Shown: positions 13,030 to 23,028 of the stretch, in pieces
Position numbering within the stretch: position 1 is the stretch's first letter
How the letters are laid out: each line of letters opens with the position of its first letter
Source of the DNA: Toxotes chatareus
Taxonomy: Eukaryota; Chordata; Actinopteri; Toxotidae
Direction of reading: 5' to 3'
Length of the DNA: 64,000 bases
NCBI GenBank assembly: GCA_016801885.1
Contig: CM028896.1
Coordinates: forward strand, 2,666,001-2,730,000
The notes under the pieces: model-generated
The model's database searches: none
What the model was told of the DNA's origin: nothing
Seen by the model: the letters and a program-made list of their open reading frames with translations, nothing else
Made by a program: the position numbers and the translations under genes

Positions 13030-13300
13030 AAGTCATGTATCAAGCCAGAGTACCAAACATACTCTGGGTCAAGCTTCTCAAATGTGCTTGCTTGCTTTGC
13101 TGCTTTTCTGTGTTTTATGTCATTATAAATTAAATATCACACAAGGCAACCAATTTAAAGATGGCGCCTTGGGCTTCAGGAAACTGTTATGGGCATTTTT
13201 CAATATTTTCTGACATTTTACTAACTAAATAATTAATCAATAAACAAATTAAAAAAACAACAAATGAATCAATAATGTACGTGTTAGCTGCAGGCCTAGT
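13030..13300 (+). mobile_element. Interspersed repeat family 1, copy D
   Basis: This is one of the better preserved copies: AAGCTTCTCAAATGTG, GCTGCTTTTCTGTGTTTTAT, GCCTTGGGCTTCAGGAAACT, GGGCATTTTTCAATATTTTC, then TGACATTTTACTAACTAAAT and AATTAATCAAT, ending near TTAGCTGCAGGCC. It aligns along its length with copies A and E. Confidence 0.65.
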
Positions 13301-16300
13301 ACATGTCAACAGAAACACACACATGCGCACACACATAAATACTGTACATAAAACTACACAGCTGCGCACAAATCCTGCTCAATAACGGTCCTGTTCCGCC
13401 AACAACTCAACGCTCAGATCTGTCCTGTTTAATCTGCAGCCTTCTCCTGTTTCCCATTCTGGGCTGAAACAGAAGAAAGCATCCTAAATGTGACACTTGA
13501 ACTTGTCAGAGCCGTTTGTGCAGGCAACTGTCAGCACTTTGGTATGTAGAACGCTGATGACAAAGACCTGGCCAGCGCCTGCACGCCTGCCTGTCTCTGT
13601 CTGTCTAGTAAACCTGGTTGCTCAACTTTTTCTTTTTTGGTCCTATACATTACAAACAAACAAGTGAGTTTTCACTATATAAAAGGCAGGTTAACAGGTT
13701 TAAATTAAAGCAATTTTTTTATGTTTCTTAATGTCTCATATTAAGTGGCCTCATTGTTTCATGTTGCATGGCTCTACTGTGTGATTATACAGAAAACCCT
13801 GTCTGGAAAGCAAATTTCCCTTTTGGGGCAATAAAATGTTGAGGAAACAGCCTTAGCACCTTCAACCAAACGTCACTCACGAGCAGAAAGAGTTTTAGTC
13901 ATGCTGTTCACGGTGGAATGATTGGGACAGCATGTTCATCTGTCAATATGGCGAGTAAGAGGTTCCGTGTCGCCAGTGTTGTTTTTCCAGATAGACTGCC
14001 CATCCCCCTCTATTCTTAACAACCTTCCACCTTATTGCCGTTGAGAAACATTCCTAGAACCAGACGGCCACAGCGAGGTGTCTAACCGAAGGTGACAAAG
14101 CTCTCCAGACTTCTGTTAAGTCTGTCTGTATGTGTGAACAAGCGTACAGGTGTGTGTGTGTGTGCAGAGGCCGAGGGGCCACAGTCTGGGCGGATGTACG
14201 AACATGCTAGACCTGCGGGCGTCAACAAACAGTTAATCACTCTTTCTCTACTGCAGGCAGAGGAAAAACCCACAGAGGAACCCTGTTATCTCACAATTGA
14301 TCTTTTTTTTTTTCTCTAATCTCTCTCATGCACAGTAATTTGTGAAAATAATGTGAAAGTTTCAATTTGCTAAGCATATATGTATTTACGCTTTGTATCC
14401 ATTTCTGGGACGACCTGTGTCAGTCCTTTTTGAATCAGCTAATATCCCTCGGTTTTCTTGATCTCATCAGTAATCCAGACTGTTTGGTAGCTCCCGTAAT
14501 GGATCTGCTGTTTATCATAATTGCAGTCCTCTAATCTTACAAACTGGTTTAAAGGGCCACTTTGTCAAAGTTGAACCTGAATCCAATTGCTGCAGAGTGA
14601 GGAGGACATGAAAGTCAAAGAAAACTTTCTGACGCAGAGTGTCTTGAGAGCTTGTCCATGTCTAAATCTACAAAAACTGTGTCTGCTACCAGATTGAGCA
14701 ACAGCTTAAACTATCATTAATCCAGGTCTGACTCTGGGGAAGGGAAGTACTTCCAAAATGAGGCAACCGAGAATGGTGAGGGCAACTTGAGCAATAACAA
14801 AAGCAAAAACAACTCACAGTGACATACAGTTTGAGCTAAACACATATAAAAATGAAAATTACTTTTACTAACATTACTGGATCAATATTTATGGACAGTG
14901 AACAACAAAATGGAGGTTAATATAAACAGAGAGTTCTGCTGTGTGTGACAACAAAGGACCTGAAAAGTCTGAAAAGAAACAATGAAATTTTCTTAAAATG
15001 TTCCATTGCATTTAAGATTAAATCCTAACAAAGGCTATTCACAAAGCATCTCACTATGGAATAAGTGGGAAGAAGCACTGAGTTTCTTAAGCAAGGGAAA
15101 AATTAGCTACAGGAAATGGATGGAACTTTGACAAAGGACAAATTAGACTAGCTACAGATGCAGTGGTATTTGTTACTGAGCATGATCTCATCAGAGATGT
15201 GTTTGCATTACTCACTTAATGAATCAACACTGTTATGTCACTGATGCTATTTTTCAGCCTCAGACTTTTTAAGTCCTTTCTAACCCTGTCCAAATTTACA
15301 CACCCTTCCTTACCTTAGCCTGACAAACTAATGGATGAAATGGATATAACAAATAAAAAGCTTGTTTAAGGGGAATGCTCCAAAATTCAGGAAAAGTTTC
15401 TTAATTGTGGGAATATTATGACACATGATAATGCCAGGTTCTTCTGGCCAACACTGGGAAAAGTTGAGCTTTTTACTGGCTTACGGGTAGGTTTTTAAGT
15501 AACACTCCAGGTTGCCTGAATATGTGTGCAGTGTAAAAACATAACCTTAGAGAACTGAGTCACTGGCTATTATAAGCTACTTGAGTTTTGTGCCCATAGG
15601 CCACTGTGCCTCATTCTGTAGAAGTCTAATTTAAATTATAGCTGTTCCCAACATAAGTTAATTTTGTAGGTATGAAAGCCTTTCTGTGTGTTCAGAGCAG
15701 CATATCTCATTCTCTCTGAAGAAGAAATAACTACATTTCAATTCTGAGTTGGCAATGTCCTCAAATTGGCAGTGTAAGGCCAGATCAGTGGGGTCAGAGC
15801 TCGCTTTCATGCCAATGCAAACCTCCACCTGACTGGGAGGAAGAAAAATGGGCGATATCTGTAGCCAACTCTGGGTGTACCTTGGCAAACCATGTGGTAG
15901 TTAAAATCTTCTTTCAAGACTAACTGAACAATCACAGTGACTTCTAGCCTTATCTTTATCTTGTCTATATTGTTTCCTCCAAATGTCTTTGCTTTCTTTC
16001 AGCCTTAAAAAAAAAGCTACTGCATTTGTCTGTGACATACAAACAGAAGCTAGTAATTCATCTCATATGTGAAAATATGAGTATTGCAGCTTCTTGGTCA
16101 CAGTCAGAGTGTGTACTTTTTGATGTGCAAGGGTCAATGCACGTAATCTTCACCTTTTGCTCTCAGCACCGCTGTCTTCTGCTTACACCCAAACACCAAT
16201 CCGCTCACACGCTGTCACACATGCGAACACAGAACATAACCAAGGCATTTTCTGAATGCTGTGGGATTTCTGTGCCCCTCTGTCCAGCAGTGCGTGGCAG

Positions 16301-16939
16301 CCCCACCCCACCTGGCTTCTGGCAAGGTGACAGACAAGCGTAACAGCGATGGCAGTGGTGATGGGGGTGGGGGAGTCGGAGCGGGCGTGAGGCACGCTGG
16401 GACACCTCATCTCGCTCCGTGCAGCCTCAAAAAGAAACTGTGATGGAGCAGTGACAGGCACCGTCTTAATTACCTTGCTCTGTTTCTGCTGCAGCAGCAA
16501 GTGTTTATATGTACATACGCACGGACACGCATGGGGTGTTTTGAGTATGAGTGTGTGTGTGGAAAAAGACAGGGAGGTTACTGTGTATACACCTGAATAT
16601 ACAGTTTTATAAAAGCAACTTCTCAGTTGGAGTCCATAATTTAATTCTTTTTCTTGCTCGGAGGAGTGCAGAAACATCAAACACATCATTCCAGCTTTTG
16701 ATCATGTTACAACACTGATGATATCGCAACCAGTGTAACAGATACATATTATTACCACGTGTGAAGCAATGATCCACTGTAGTTTAATCTTACTTCTGTG
16801 ACCTACTGTAACATCTAGATGCATAAAATCAAATTCTACTCACTCCTGCAACATTGTTCTGTATGAGTACTTTCAGTGAAATACATCAACTTGTTTTTTT
16901 TGTTGGGGCCAACTATAATTAGTATGGAAAAAAAAATGT

Positions 16940-17200
16940 GGGCATAAGGAAAAATAATGACATGAAGGAGCGTAACATATCTAGTATTCACTCAATTCGT
17001 CATGCCTCTCCAGCAAATACCCATCAAAGCCTGTGTGCTCATAACTTAATTACAAAACACGTAACCGCCAAACAGCCGAGTTATTTTCATGCATTACCGC
17101 AATCACAGCAGAAGAGTCGGCAGTTGTTTTTATTATTGAAAACATGGCAACTTGATGATTGCAGAGAGGAGAAGAGGGTAGTTAGCTTCTGACAGCAACT
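16940..17200. promoter_or_regulatory. Putative conserved element (rxra intron 1)
   Basis: Unique sequence with CpGs and homeodomain-like cores (ATAACTTAATTACAAAACAC, GTAACCGCCAAACAGCCG, TTTCATGCATTACCGCAATC). No coding signal. Confidence 0.22.
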
Positions 17201-17699
17201 GGCTTTTTTTTGTGGCTCTTGGCAGCGTTTTAATTTTACGAAACACATATGCTATGCTGTTTCTTTTCATTTCTTTCTTAATCATATTGTTTCTTTCTCA
17301 ATCGTTCCCTATCTGGCTCTGTGATGCACACAGAACACAGAGAGGAGAATTCTGGCTAGAGCAGGGCAAACTGACCTTCCTCTCAATGCGAATTATGAGT
17401 GTGATCTGGTCAAATCCCCACAGAGACTCTGTTTCCACTTCAAAAGAGTGGCTGTACGTACCCTGAATACTGCCAGCCCACAGAAAAGCCATTTAGACAC
17501 TCAGAGGACCTTCAATAAACCCTGAAACTAATGGTGCTCAGATGATTCCAACACTGAGTACTGAGTGTTCACAGAAACAATCGAGCTTCTGAAAATCCAA
17601 AGTGTGAATTTAAATTACTGCTGAAAAATTGCTTGATTTAAGTCATCTAACAAGCAAAAACACCAGTCATTCCCTGGCTCTAGCTTTTAAAATGTTCAG

Positions 17700-17855
17700 A
17701 CTTGTTGCTTTTTTTCAGTTTTAAATCATTGCAAAATGAATATTTTGGGTTTTGGACTATGGAATGGGATTAAAAAAGCAACATGAAGACGTCACCTTGG
17801 GCTTTAGGAACTTGTGAAGGCCATTTTTCACTATTTTATAGACTATACTGAGGCT
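17700..17855 (+). mobile_element. Interspersed repeat family 1, copy E (partial)
   Basis: Only the middle of the element remains: ATATTTTGGGTTTTGGACTA, GAAGACGTCACCTTGGGCTT, and GGCCATTTTTCACTATTTTA followed by TAGACTA. This copy best shows the GACGTCACCTTGGGC block that is degraded in the others. Confidence 0.6.
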
Positions 17856-18079
17856 TAATCCTCAGTTCCAGCTCTGCTGTGAATCACCACAAATCACAGA
17901 TTGTGGAATCTAAAGAGATGGAGGGAATGACAAATGATAGAAAAAAAAGGAAAAAAGGAAAGAAAAATAAAATAGAGCAGAGGACAAAGAAAAAAAAAAA
18001 AAGCAAGAGCTACAAGCTACTGTCTTTAAACACTTTAAACAACAAACTGAATGCCAAAGGCAAATTCCTGAAATGATGG

Positions 18080-18230
18080 AGCATATGGGGAGCAAAGGTC
18101 AAGGTTTGAGGTGCAAAGTTCAGTATGGCCGTTATCAATAAAGACCTCCTGCGAGCGAGGAGCTCCTTACACAAATAATTAACGAGCATTTGAGTCATTC
18201 CATGATTTGTGCATCAGAAAGCCTTCCAGC
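18080..18230. promoter_or_regulatory. Cluster of nuclear-receptor half-sites (rxra intron 1)
   Basis: Within 27 bp the plus strand holds AGGTCA (18,096-18,101), directly abutting AGGTTT, and GGTGCA-A-AGTTCA (18,110-18,122), a DR1 close to HNF4/RXR-type sites. AAAGGTCAAGG is also close to the extended half-site of NR5A and ERR receptors. The block continues with CAATAAAGACCTCCTGCGAG and ATAATTAACGAGC. RXR autoregulation is possible; HNF4 or COUP-TF are alternatives. Confidence 0.3.
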
Positions 18231-18940
18231 ACTTTCTGATTTGTACTATGTTTAGAACATAAACAAGTGTGGGCCGCAGAGGAGAGAGCATGACAGGCTA
18301 AAATATGCACTGATTTATCCAAAGCCAATGCGGCTTCTTCTTAGTCATGAAATATAATTAATGCTTTATACTGATCAGCAGAGATAGTCAACGAAGGGAG
18401 AAAAAAAAAAAAACACTGGCGTACACTTCATGGCAGTTTACTGTAATTAAAACAAAAAGCACACTCTTTTGCTGTGTTCATACTTGGAGTACAAATCTTT
18501 TTTTTCTCCTCTTGCACAGTTTGGTTTGGATGTTGGCAGGGGTGAGGGGTGGGAAACTGGAGGGTGGGCACATAGAAGGCAAGCAAATTTTCTTTGATTT
18601 CCTTGAGTTAAGGGCCTCATGGGTGAGATTGCGAAAGAAAAAAGAGAAAGGAGAGGGAGAGAGAGCTGTCACTTTAAGCCATTAAGTCTCGCTATAAAAC
18701 TCCTCCAATAAAAATGACAGCTGCAGCCCCTTTTCTCAAAAGGGGAGCAAAAGCATCACATCAGGAACACAAAACTGGACGGCCGTAAAAGACAAACTTG
18801 GCCAAATGCTTTTGGCAGTGTAATTCCACCAGCCCACTCCCACCACACACACACACACACACACACCCCTCCCGGCACCCTCTCTGTATTACCTTTGTTC
18901 CTGAGTTACTGCCAGAAAAGGAATGTAGCCCTCAATCTCT

Positions 18941-18941
<1 letters not shown>

Positions 18942-19004
<63 letters not shown>

Positions 19005-19113
19005 ACACCACCATGAATCTCACTTTCTCATCAAAGACCATGAACTTCATTGATTTTGGGAGTGAGTGAGTGAGTGAGTGAGCGTCTGTGTGTGTGTGTG
19101 TGTGTGTGTGTGT
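18942..19113. repeat. Paired (CA)n and (TG)n microsatellites with a (GAGT)n array
   Basis: A (CA)n tract of about 67 bp (18,942-19,008) is followed by about 50 bp of unique DNA, a (GAGT)n array (about 19,060-19,082) and a (TG)n tract (19,086-19,113). CA and TG on the same strand form a long-range inverted pair able to fold or adopt Z-DNA. A shorter (CA)n lies just upstream at 18,843-18,866. Confidence 0.85.
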
Positions 19114-19919
19114 ACCTTATGTTCCCCAAACAGAAAGCACCAACAAGATTAGGTCCACCGGATTCAGGAAAAACAACACACACACCCCTTTAGCAGGTGG
19201 TGAAACAGGAGTCTGGACTGAGCCATGAGGCACTTTTCAACAGTGTTTAATTATGATCTATCAAAAGAGGATGTTTTGTTTCACAGAGCTCTGAAAACCA
19301 TAAAGACTTTAGTCAACTTTACTTTAACACTGGTGAAAATTCAACATATAAAATTTCTATAAAAACAGATAACTCAGTGTTTAAAGGCGTAATGGTTTTA
19401 GATTGATTAGACTCAATCTGCCCACTTATTTATTTATTTGGGACACTCAATCACTTTAAAGAAAAACTGGTTTCGATTTTCCAAAAAGTTGTTTATCTCA
19501 AAAATCTTTTGAACATAAACTGTTTTAGTAATCAATTACGGCAGTGCATTTCACACAGTAGTCTCTGTGTGACAAGACCATTTTAGTCATATAGCCCAAA
19601 TTTCTCTCTGCGGGCTTTAGAATCTGGACAACATACTGTTTTTTCACCCTCTGTCCTCAGATCCTGGGTATAGACAAAACTCAATAAAACCATACATGTG
19701 CAGCACTCAGCTAGTGAAACTTCCTCACCATGAGCCATAGCCACAAAAAAAAAAATAAATAAAAATCAACCAACAGAAAAACAATATCTACACATCAAGG
19801 AAGAAGGTTTTTCACTTCAGCATTGTTCAAAAACATTCTCCTTTCCTTTCACAGTCACACTGTTTATTTCTCTGACAGACTGTCATAATCTGCTTTATAC
19901 TGCTCTGACAAAAGGACAC

Positions 19920-20290
19920 ATTCTCCTTTCAATGTCATCTCGCCAGCTTCAGACCTTCATGTCAGATATGGAGGACGTGGCTAATGGTCGGATCAAGCAA
20001 CACATCAGTGTACAGTGCTGAGCATACGGTGCCAAAGGGGGATGTCGTCATCACAGCCAACAACCGATCTATAATTGTAAAATGTACTCGCTGTCATTTC
20101 AAACAGTTGCATGTCAGAATTTCTAATGCAGCAGGACAGATAATTACACTGAGTAAGCGGCTAATCGATACGTTCAAGGACTTTGCAGATAGCTGCGTCC
20201 TTGAAGTGGCCAATTAACAATCAGCGCTCAAGTGGACCTTTGATGGAGCAAGTTTAAATATAAATGGTGATTTAAGGACTGACAGATTAG
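19920..20290. promoter_or_regulatory. Putative conserved element with a strong hairpin (rxra intron 1)
   Basis: Unique, CpG-containing sequence with many homeodomain-like cores (GGCTAATGG, GATAATTACAC, GGCTAATCGATACG, GCCAATTAACAATC). It includes the inverted repeat TTCAAGGAC (20,173-20,181) and GTCCTTGAA (20,197-20,205), with an inner GCAG/CTGC pair. The 77-codon plus frame across it has no recognisable protein features. An enhancer 2 kb into intron 1 is the simplest reading. Confidence 0.3.
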
Positions 20291-20559
20291 GACTACAGGC
20301 GACGACAAGGCTGCTGATACAGCATGTGGTGTGGCTTTGGAGGAAAAGATGAGATCCAGCACTGCTGGAAAAGTGTTCCTCCTCACTTAAACAATTAAGT
20401 GGTGAGCCTTACACCAACCAGATAAGACTTTGCTGTCTGCATGTGCTGTCAAGTGTCTGTGTTGGCCACTCGGGTGCACATTTAGGCAGAGTGAAACTTG
20501 AATCACTTTCAGCGTGGACACACAATACGGTGCACCTGTAATAACAGCCTGTCAGTGTG

Positions 20560-20830
20560 TGTAACAGTGGCGGTTTTCACGTATTTCTGGGAAGCCACAT
20601 AAAGGGCTTTGTGGCGACAGTGTCAGCAAGCGGGGTCTGTAACAGAAGAAAGCCGCCCGATGTCTCAGAAGTCCCCGTGAATCTCCTTGGTGCGTACAGG
20701 CAGCTGATGATACGTGTCGAGGTGTAACATGACGCCCTCATGAAAGAGCAGCAGACACAATAACAGGGCTCGCCTTCAGGTCTGTGCTGTACCTCTGCTA
20801 CAGGGGACAAGGGTCTGCTCTGTTCACTTT
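20560..20830. promoter_or_regulatory. Putative conserved element (rxra intron 1)
   Basis: A GC-richer, CpG-bearing unique block (TTTGTGGCGACAGTGTCAGC, AAGCCGCCCGATGTC, GATACGTGTCGAGGTG, CATGACGCCCTCATG) with no repeat content. It stands out from its AT-rich flanks. No particular factor is evident. Confidence 0.22.
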
Positions 20831-22260
20831 GACAAACTTATGGTAGTGTTCAACATTAATGATTTACAGTGTGGCGTGTGTGTGTGACCGTGTGTGTTTA
20901 AACTGGAAATTAAAAAGGATCCATTAATAAAAATCAGACTTCATCCAAGATTAATGGTTCCCAAACAAGGTAATACACAAACCAAATTATTTAACTTTTT
21001 CTGGAAATTCAAACACGACCTGTTAGTCTGCTGTTTCAACTTAAGACAGCTGTGTAAATGCCCCCTTTTTTTTCCTTTAAGGCTTCAATTTCTGGAAAAA
21101 TTCATTGTGAAAGTTGCTACTCTGCCTCTGTTCCAAAACAGAAAGTGCCACATTCAGTAGCTTTCACTAAGTCTCCTCCACAGCCTGTGATCAGCCTGCA
21201 GATTACATGGAGCATTTCCATCCACACAGAGCAGACTTCTGGTCAAAACTCTCAATGACAACAACGCAGAGGTCTGCATTAGCCCACCTGTGTCACCTGT
21301 GTGCAACTGATGTGTGAAGTTTGCACTAATCTCAACTTGAGCGCAGTTTCAAGGGACAAAACGCCACAAAGTCTGTCCCTAACAAGTCAGACAACTTTCG
21401 GTTGGGCACCGGCAGAAGTTCAAATCCCAATTAGCCCATTATGCTGCTTGGGTTCATTTTTAAACCACTAGCTACTCATACAACGGAAGTAAATTTAGCC
21501 GCAAGTTAAACCGAACCACGTGAAAAACAACATAAAACTTACACACACAAAAAAAGGGCTTCTAGGCACGTCTACACATTTTCAACAAAGAATTACCAAA
21601 ACACACACAGACACACACAAAACTTCAGCACAACATGTACGGCAACTTTATATAAACAACACGTGCTAAAAAAAAAAAAAAAAAAAGTTAATAAATTAAC
21701 TGCTCGCTGAACAAGCGAAAAAGTGAAAACAATTTCTGTCGTCTGCTGTTATCGCGCACAGTAAACGCGAAAGTACAGATCTTAATGTGAGGGTTTTTTT
21801 TTTACACTTTTTCCCTTATGGAGGTGATGTGAATTCAAACGCGTCGACTGAGTCAACGTGCAAACTTTTCTTTAAAAAACGAGTACATTTAACTGCAGCG
21901 CACGCGAGGAATGCGCACGGCTTATCCCGAGTGAGATGTCAGCCCGTATCAAAGCGAAATGTCACCAGCTCAGACAGCTGCATTAGATATTCAACACGGC
22001 CGAGGTGCACGGGTTTTTTTTTTTTATTGCAGAATTAACTGGAAGTCTGTGTTTAAAATAAACAAATAAGCAAAGTAAGCAACGTCCGCTGCAGCTCTGA
22101 ACATGTTGATGCATTGGGCAACTCGCTCCACGCGCTGTCAAAAGATAAAAGGAGGCAAAAAAAAAAAAAAGAAAAGAAAACAACGCGATAACGTTTCAGA
22201 CTAGAAAAGTACCATTTACAAAAATATCCTCACGTTCATTGCACAGCGAGAGGCTTTATC

Positions 22261-22287
22261 ATTAAACAAACAAACAAACAAACTTAC
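22261..22287 (-). repeat. (GTTT)n tract starting within the rxra intron 1 donor site
   Basis: Reading the minus strand, the splice donor GTAAG runs directly into about five GTTT units ending near 22,261. U-rich sequence just after a donor is a known binding context for TIA1-type splicing factors. The tract is also a microsatellite whose length could vary between individuals. Confidence 0.7.
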
Positions 22288-22315
22288 CCAATGACAAGAA
22301 TGGTTTGGTTTCCAT
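22288..22315 (-). CDS. rxra: First coding exon of retinoid X receptor alpha-like gene (partial CDS)
   Basis: Retinoid X receptor alpha is a nuclear receptor that binds 9-cis retinoic acid and is the obligate heterodimer partner of RAR, PPAR, LXR, VDR and TR. On the minus strand an ATG at 22,315 opens METKPFLSL, then one base of codon 10 before an intron starting GTAAGTTTG at 22,287. The start context has G at -3 and G at +4. Mammalian RXRA begins MDTKHFLPLD, and as I recall its first coding exon is also 28 nt ending in phase 1, so length, phase and peptide agree (7 of 10 residues identical or similar). Only the tip of the disordered AF-1 region is encoded here. The DNA-binding and ligand-binding exons would lie left of position 1. 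RXRB and RXRG start differently, which favours alpha, but a teleost a/b duplicate cannot be resolved. The identification rests on nine codons plus splice structure. Confidence 0.72.
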
Positions 22316-22329
22316 GTCGGTGTGGTAGG

Positions 22330-22338
22330 TTAGCTCAT
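22330..22338 (-). CDS. Two-codon upstream ORF (Met-Ser-stop) in the rxra 5' leader
   Basis: On the minus strand the leader reads ATG AGC TAA, ending 14 nt before the main start codon. The upstream ATG has G at -3, so ribosomes should recognise it reasonably well. Minimal uORFs so close to the main start usually reduce translation of the main frame because little distance remains for reinitiation. It counts only if transcription begins upstream of 22,338, which the long CpG-rich leader makes likely. Presence is seen directly; the regulatory effect is inference. Confidence 0.45.
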   Translation of the reverse strand: MS

Positions 22339-22380
22339 GCCAGCTGAGACGACCGCGTTTGGGAGTTTTTCACAGGCGGT

Positions 22381-22463
22381 TGCTGCTGCTGCTGCCGCTG
22401 CTGCTGCTCGAGCAGAGCAGAGCAGACCAGGGTGCTGCTGCTGCTGCTGCCGCTGCTGCTGCC
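22381..22463. repeat. Two CTG/CAG repeat blocks around a palindromic spacer
   Basis: Two similar blocks, 22,381-22,408 and 22,432-22,463, each hold (CTG)4-5 interrupted by one CCG and then three to four further CTG units. They are separated by GAGCAGAGCAGAGCAG-type sequence with the 12-bp palindrome CTGCTCGAGCAG at 22,404-22,415. In the rxra transcript they read as CAG/GCA repeats inside the 5' UTR, not as polyglutamine coding. The similarity of the blocks suggests local duplication or expansion, and the arms can fold on each other. Confidence 0.85.
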
Positions 22464-23010
22464 ACCGCGGTCCTCTTCAAGAAGACGGGACTCAAAGCAG
22501 TAAAAAAAAAAAAAGTGACAGGTCGATGTCTGGTAGTCTCAGAAGATAACCTAAGCTTTGTGCCTGTGTTTGTTCACTCAGCTGCTGCGCTCACACTCCT
22601 CTCCTCTCCCTCTCGTGCTCGGTGTACAGCAACTCCAACTACTGGATCCGCACTGCAAAAGGGACCAGCGCAGGGGGTACTCCCACCAACGTCGACCGAG
22701 CTGCAGCGACACCACAGGTAGAAAAGGAGGAGCCTTATCGTGAACTTTCAAATTAAGACGAACGAAAGAAAAACAGAAGTTGGCAGTGCATTTCATCCTA
22801 GATCTTAAAAACTGTACAGTTTTCCTCGAGGTGGAGGTTTTTTTTTTAACTTCCAAATCACGCGGAGCTCTTTCAGCTGAGCAGCGGCCTCTTATTCTTT
22901 TCACTGCTTATCTCCTGTTATTTTAACCTGGTCACATCTGCTGAACCAGGGCTGCTGGCTCAGTAGATAGATGTTTCAACTGCATTTACTCACTGCAGCA
23001 ATAAGCCTAT

Positions 23011-23028
23011 CTCTCTCTCTCTCTCTCT
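23011..23028. repeat. (CT)9 microsatellite
   Basis: A perfect CT run about 0.7 kb upstream of the rxra start codon, immediately followed by AG. Confidence 0.85.

Larger units (their letters stand above)
8226..17699. other. rxra intron 1, middle part
   Basis: Between repeat copies B and E the DNA is AT-rich, with a very AT-rich stretch at about 9,000-9,600, the elements near 9.7 and 11.2 kb, pyrimidine-rich DNA at 10,960-11,100 and 12,190-12,270, and a short (TG)n at about 14,147-14,164. Nothing recognisable is seen from 14,300 to 16,900 apart from a GC-richer patch at about 16,250-16,440. Confidence 0.6.
1..22287 (-). other. rxra: 5' part of rxra intron 1 (continues beyond the left edge)
   Basis: Everything from the exon 1 donor at 22,287 down to position 1 is interpreted as intron 1 of the rxra-like gene. 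I found no minus-strand exon with the receptor A/B-domain peptide, C4 zinc fingers or ligand-binding domain, so exon 2 must lie outside. A first intron above 22 kb is long, but RXRA is known for a very long intron 1 in mammals. Within it are several interspersed repeat copies, microsatellites and GC-richer unique blocks described separately. Confidence 0.55.
22316..22745 (-). promoter_or_regulatory. rxra: CpG-rich 5' UTR and promoter region of the rxra-like gene
   Basis: Immediately upstream of the putative rxra start codon, base composition changes from AT-rich to GC- and CpG-rich. It contains two GCT/CTG repeat blocks, CCGCGG and many CpGs, as expected of a CpG-island promoter. CpG enrichment continues more weakly into the start of intron 1 (about 21,720-22,260). 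I see no clear TATA box in the minus orientation, which fits a dispersed CpG-island promoter. The transcription start cannot be placed from sequence alone; the right border near 22,745 is where CpG density falls. Retinoid autoregulation is possible because a DR1-type element lies about 2.3 kb further upstream. Confidence 0.55.

Noticed and set aside
16183..16689. 168-codon minus frame
   Set aside because: Cysteine/threonine-rich low-quality translation overlapping other frames, with no domain and no coding-type third-position bias.
21410..21435. tRNA B-box-like GTTCAAATCCC
   Set aside because: No A-box, no cloverleaf and no acceptor stem around it.
22337..22721. Plus-strand frames with poly-Ala/Cys/Leu across the CTG repeats
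   Set aside because: Artefacts of the trinucleotide repeat; the transcribed strand for rxra is minus and the repeat lies in its leader.
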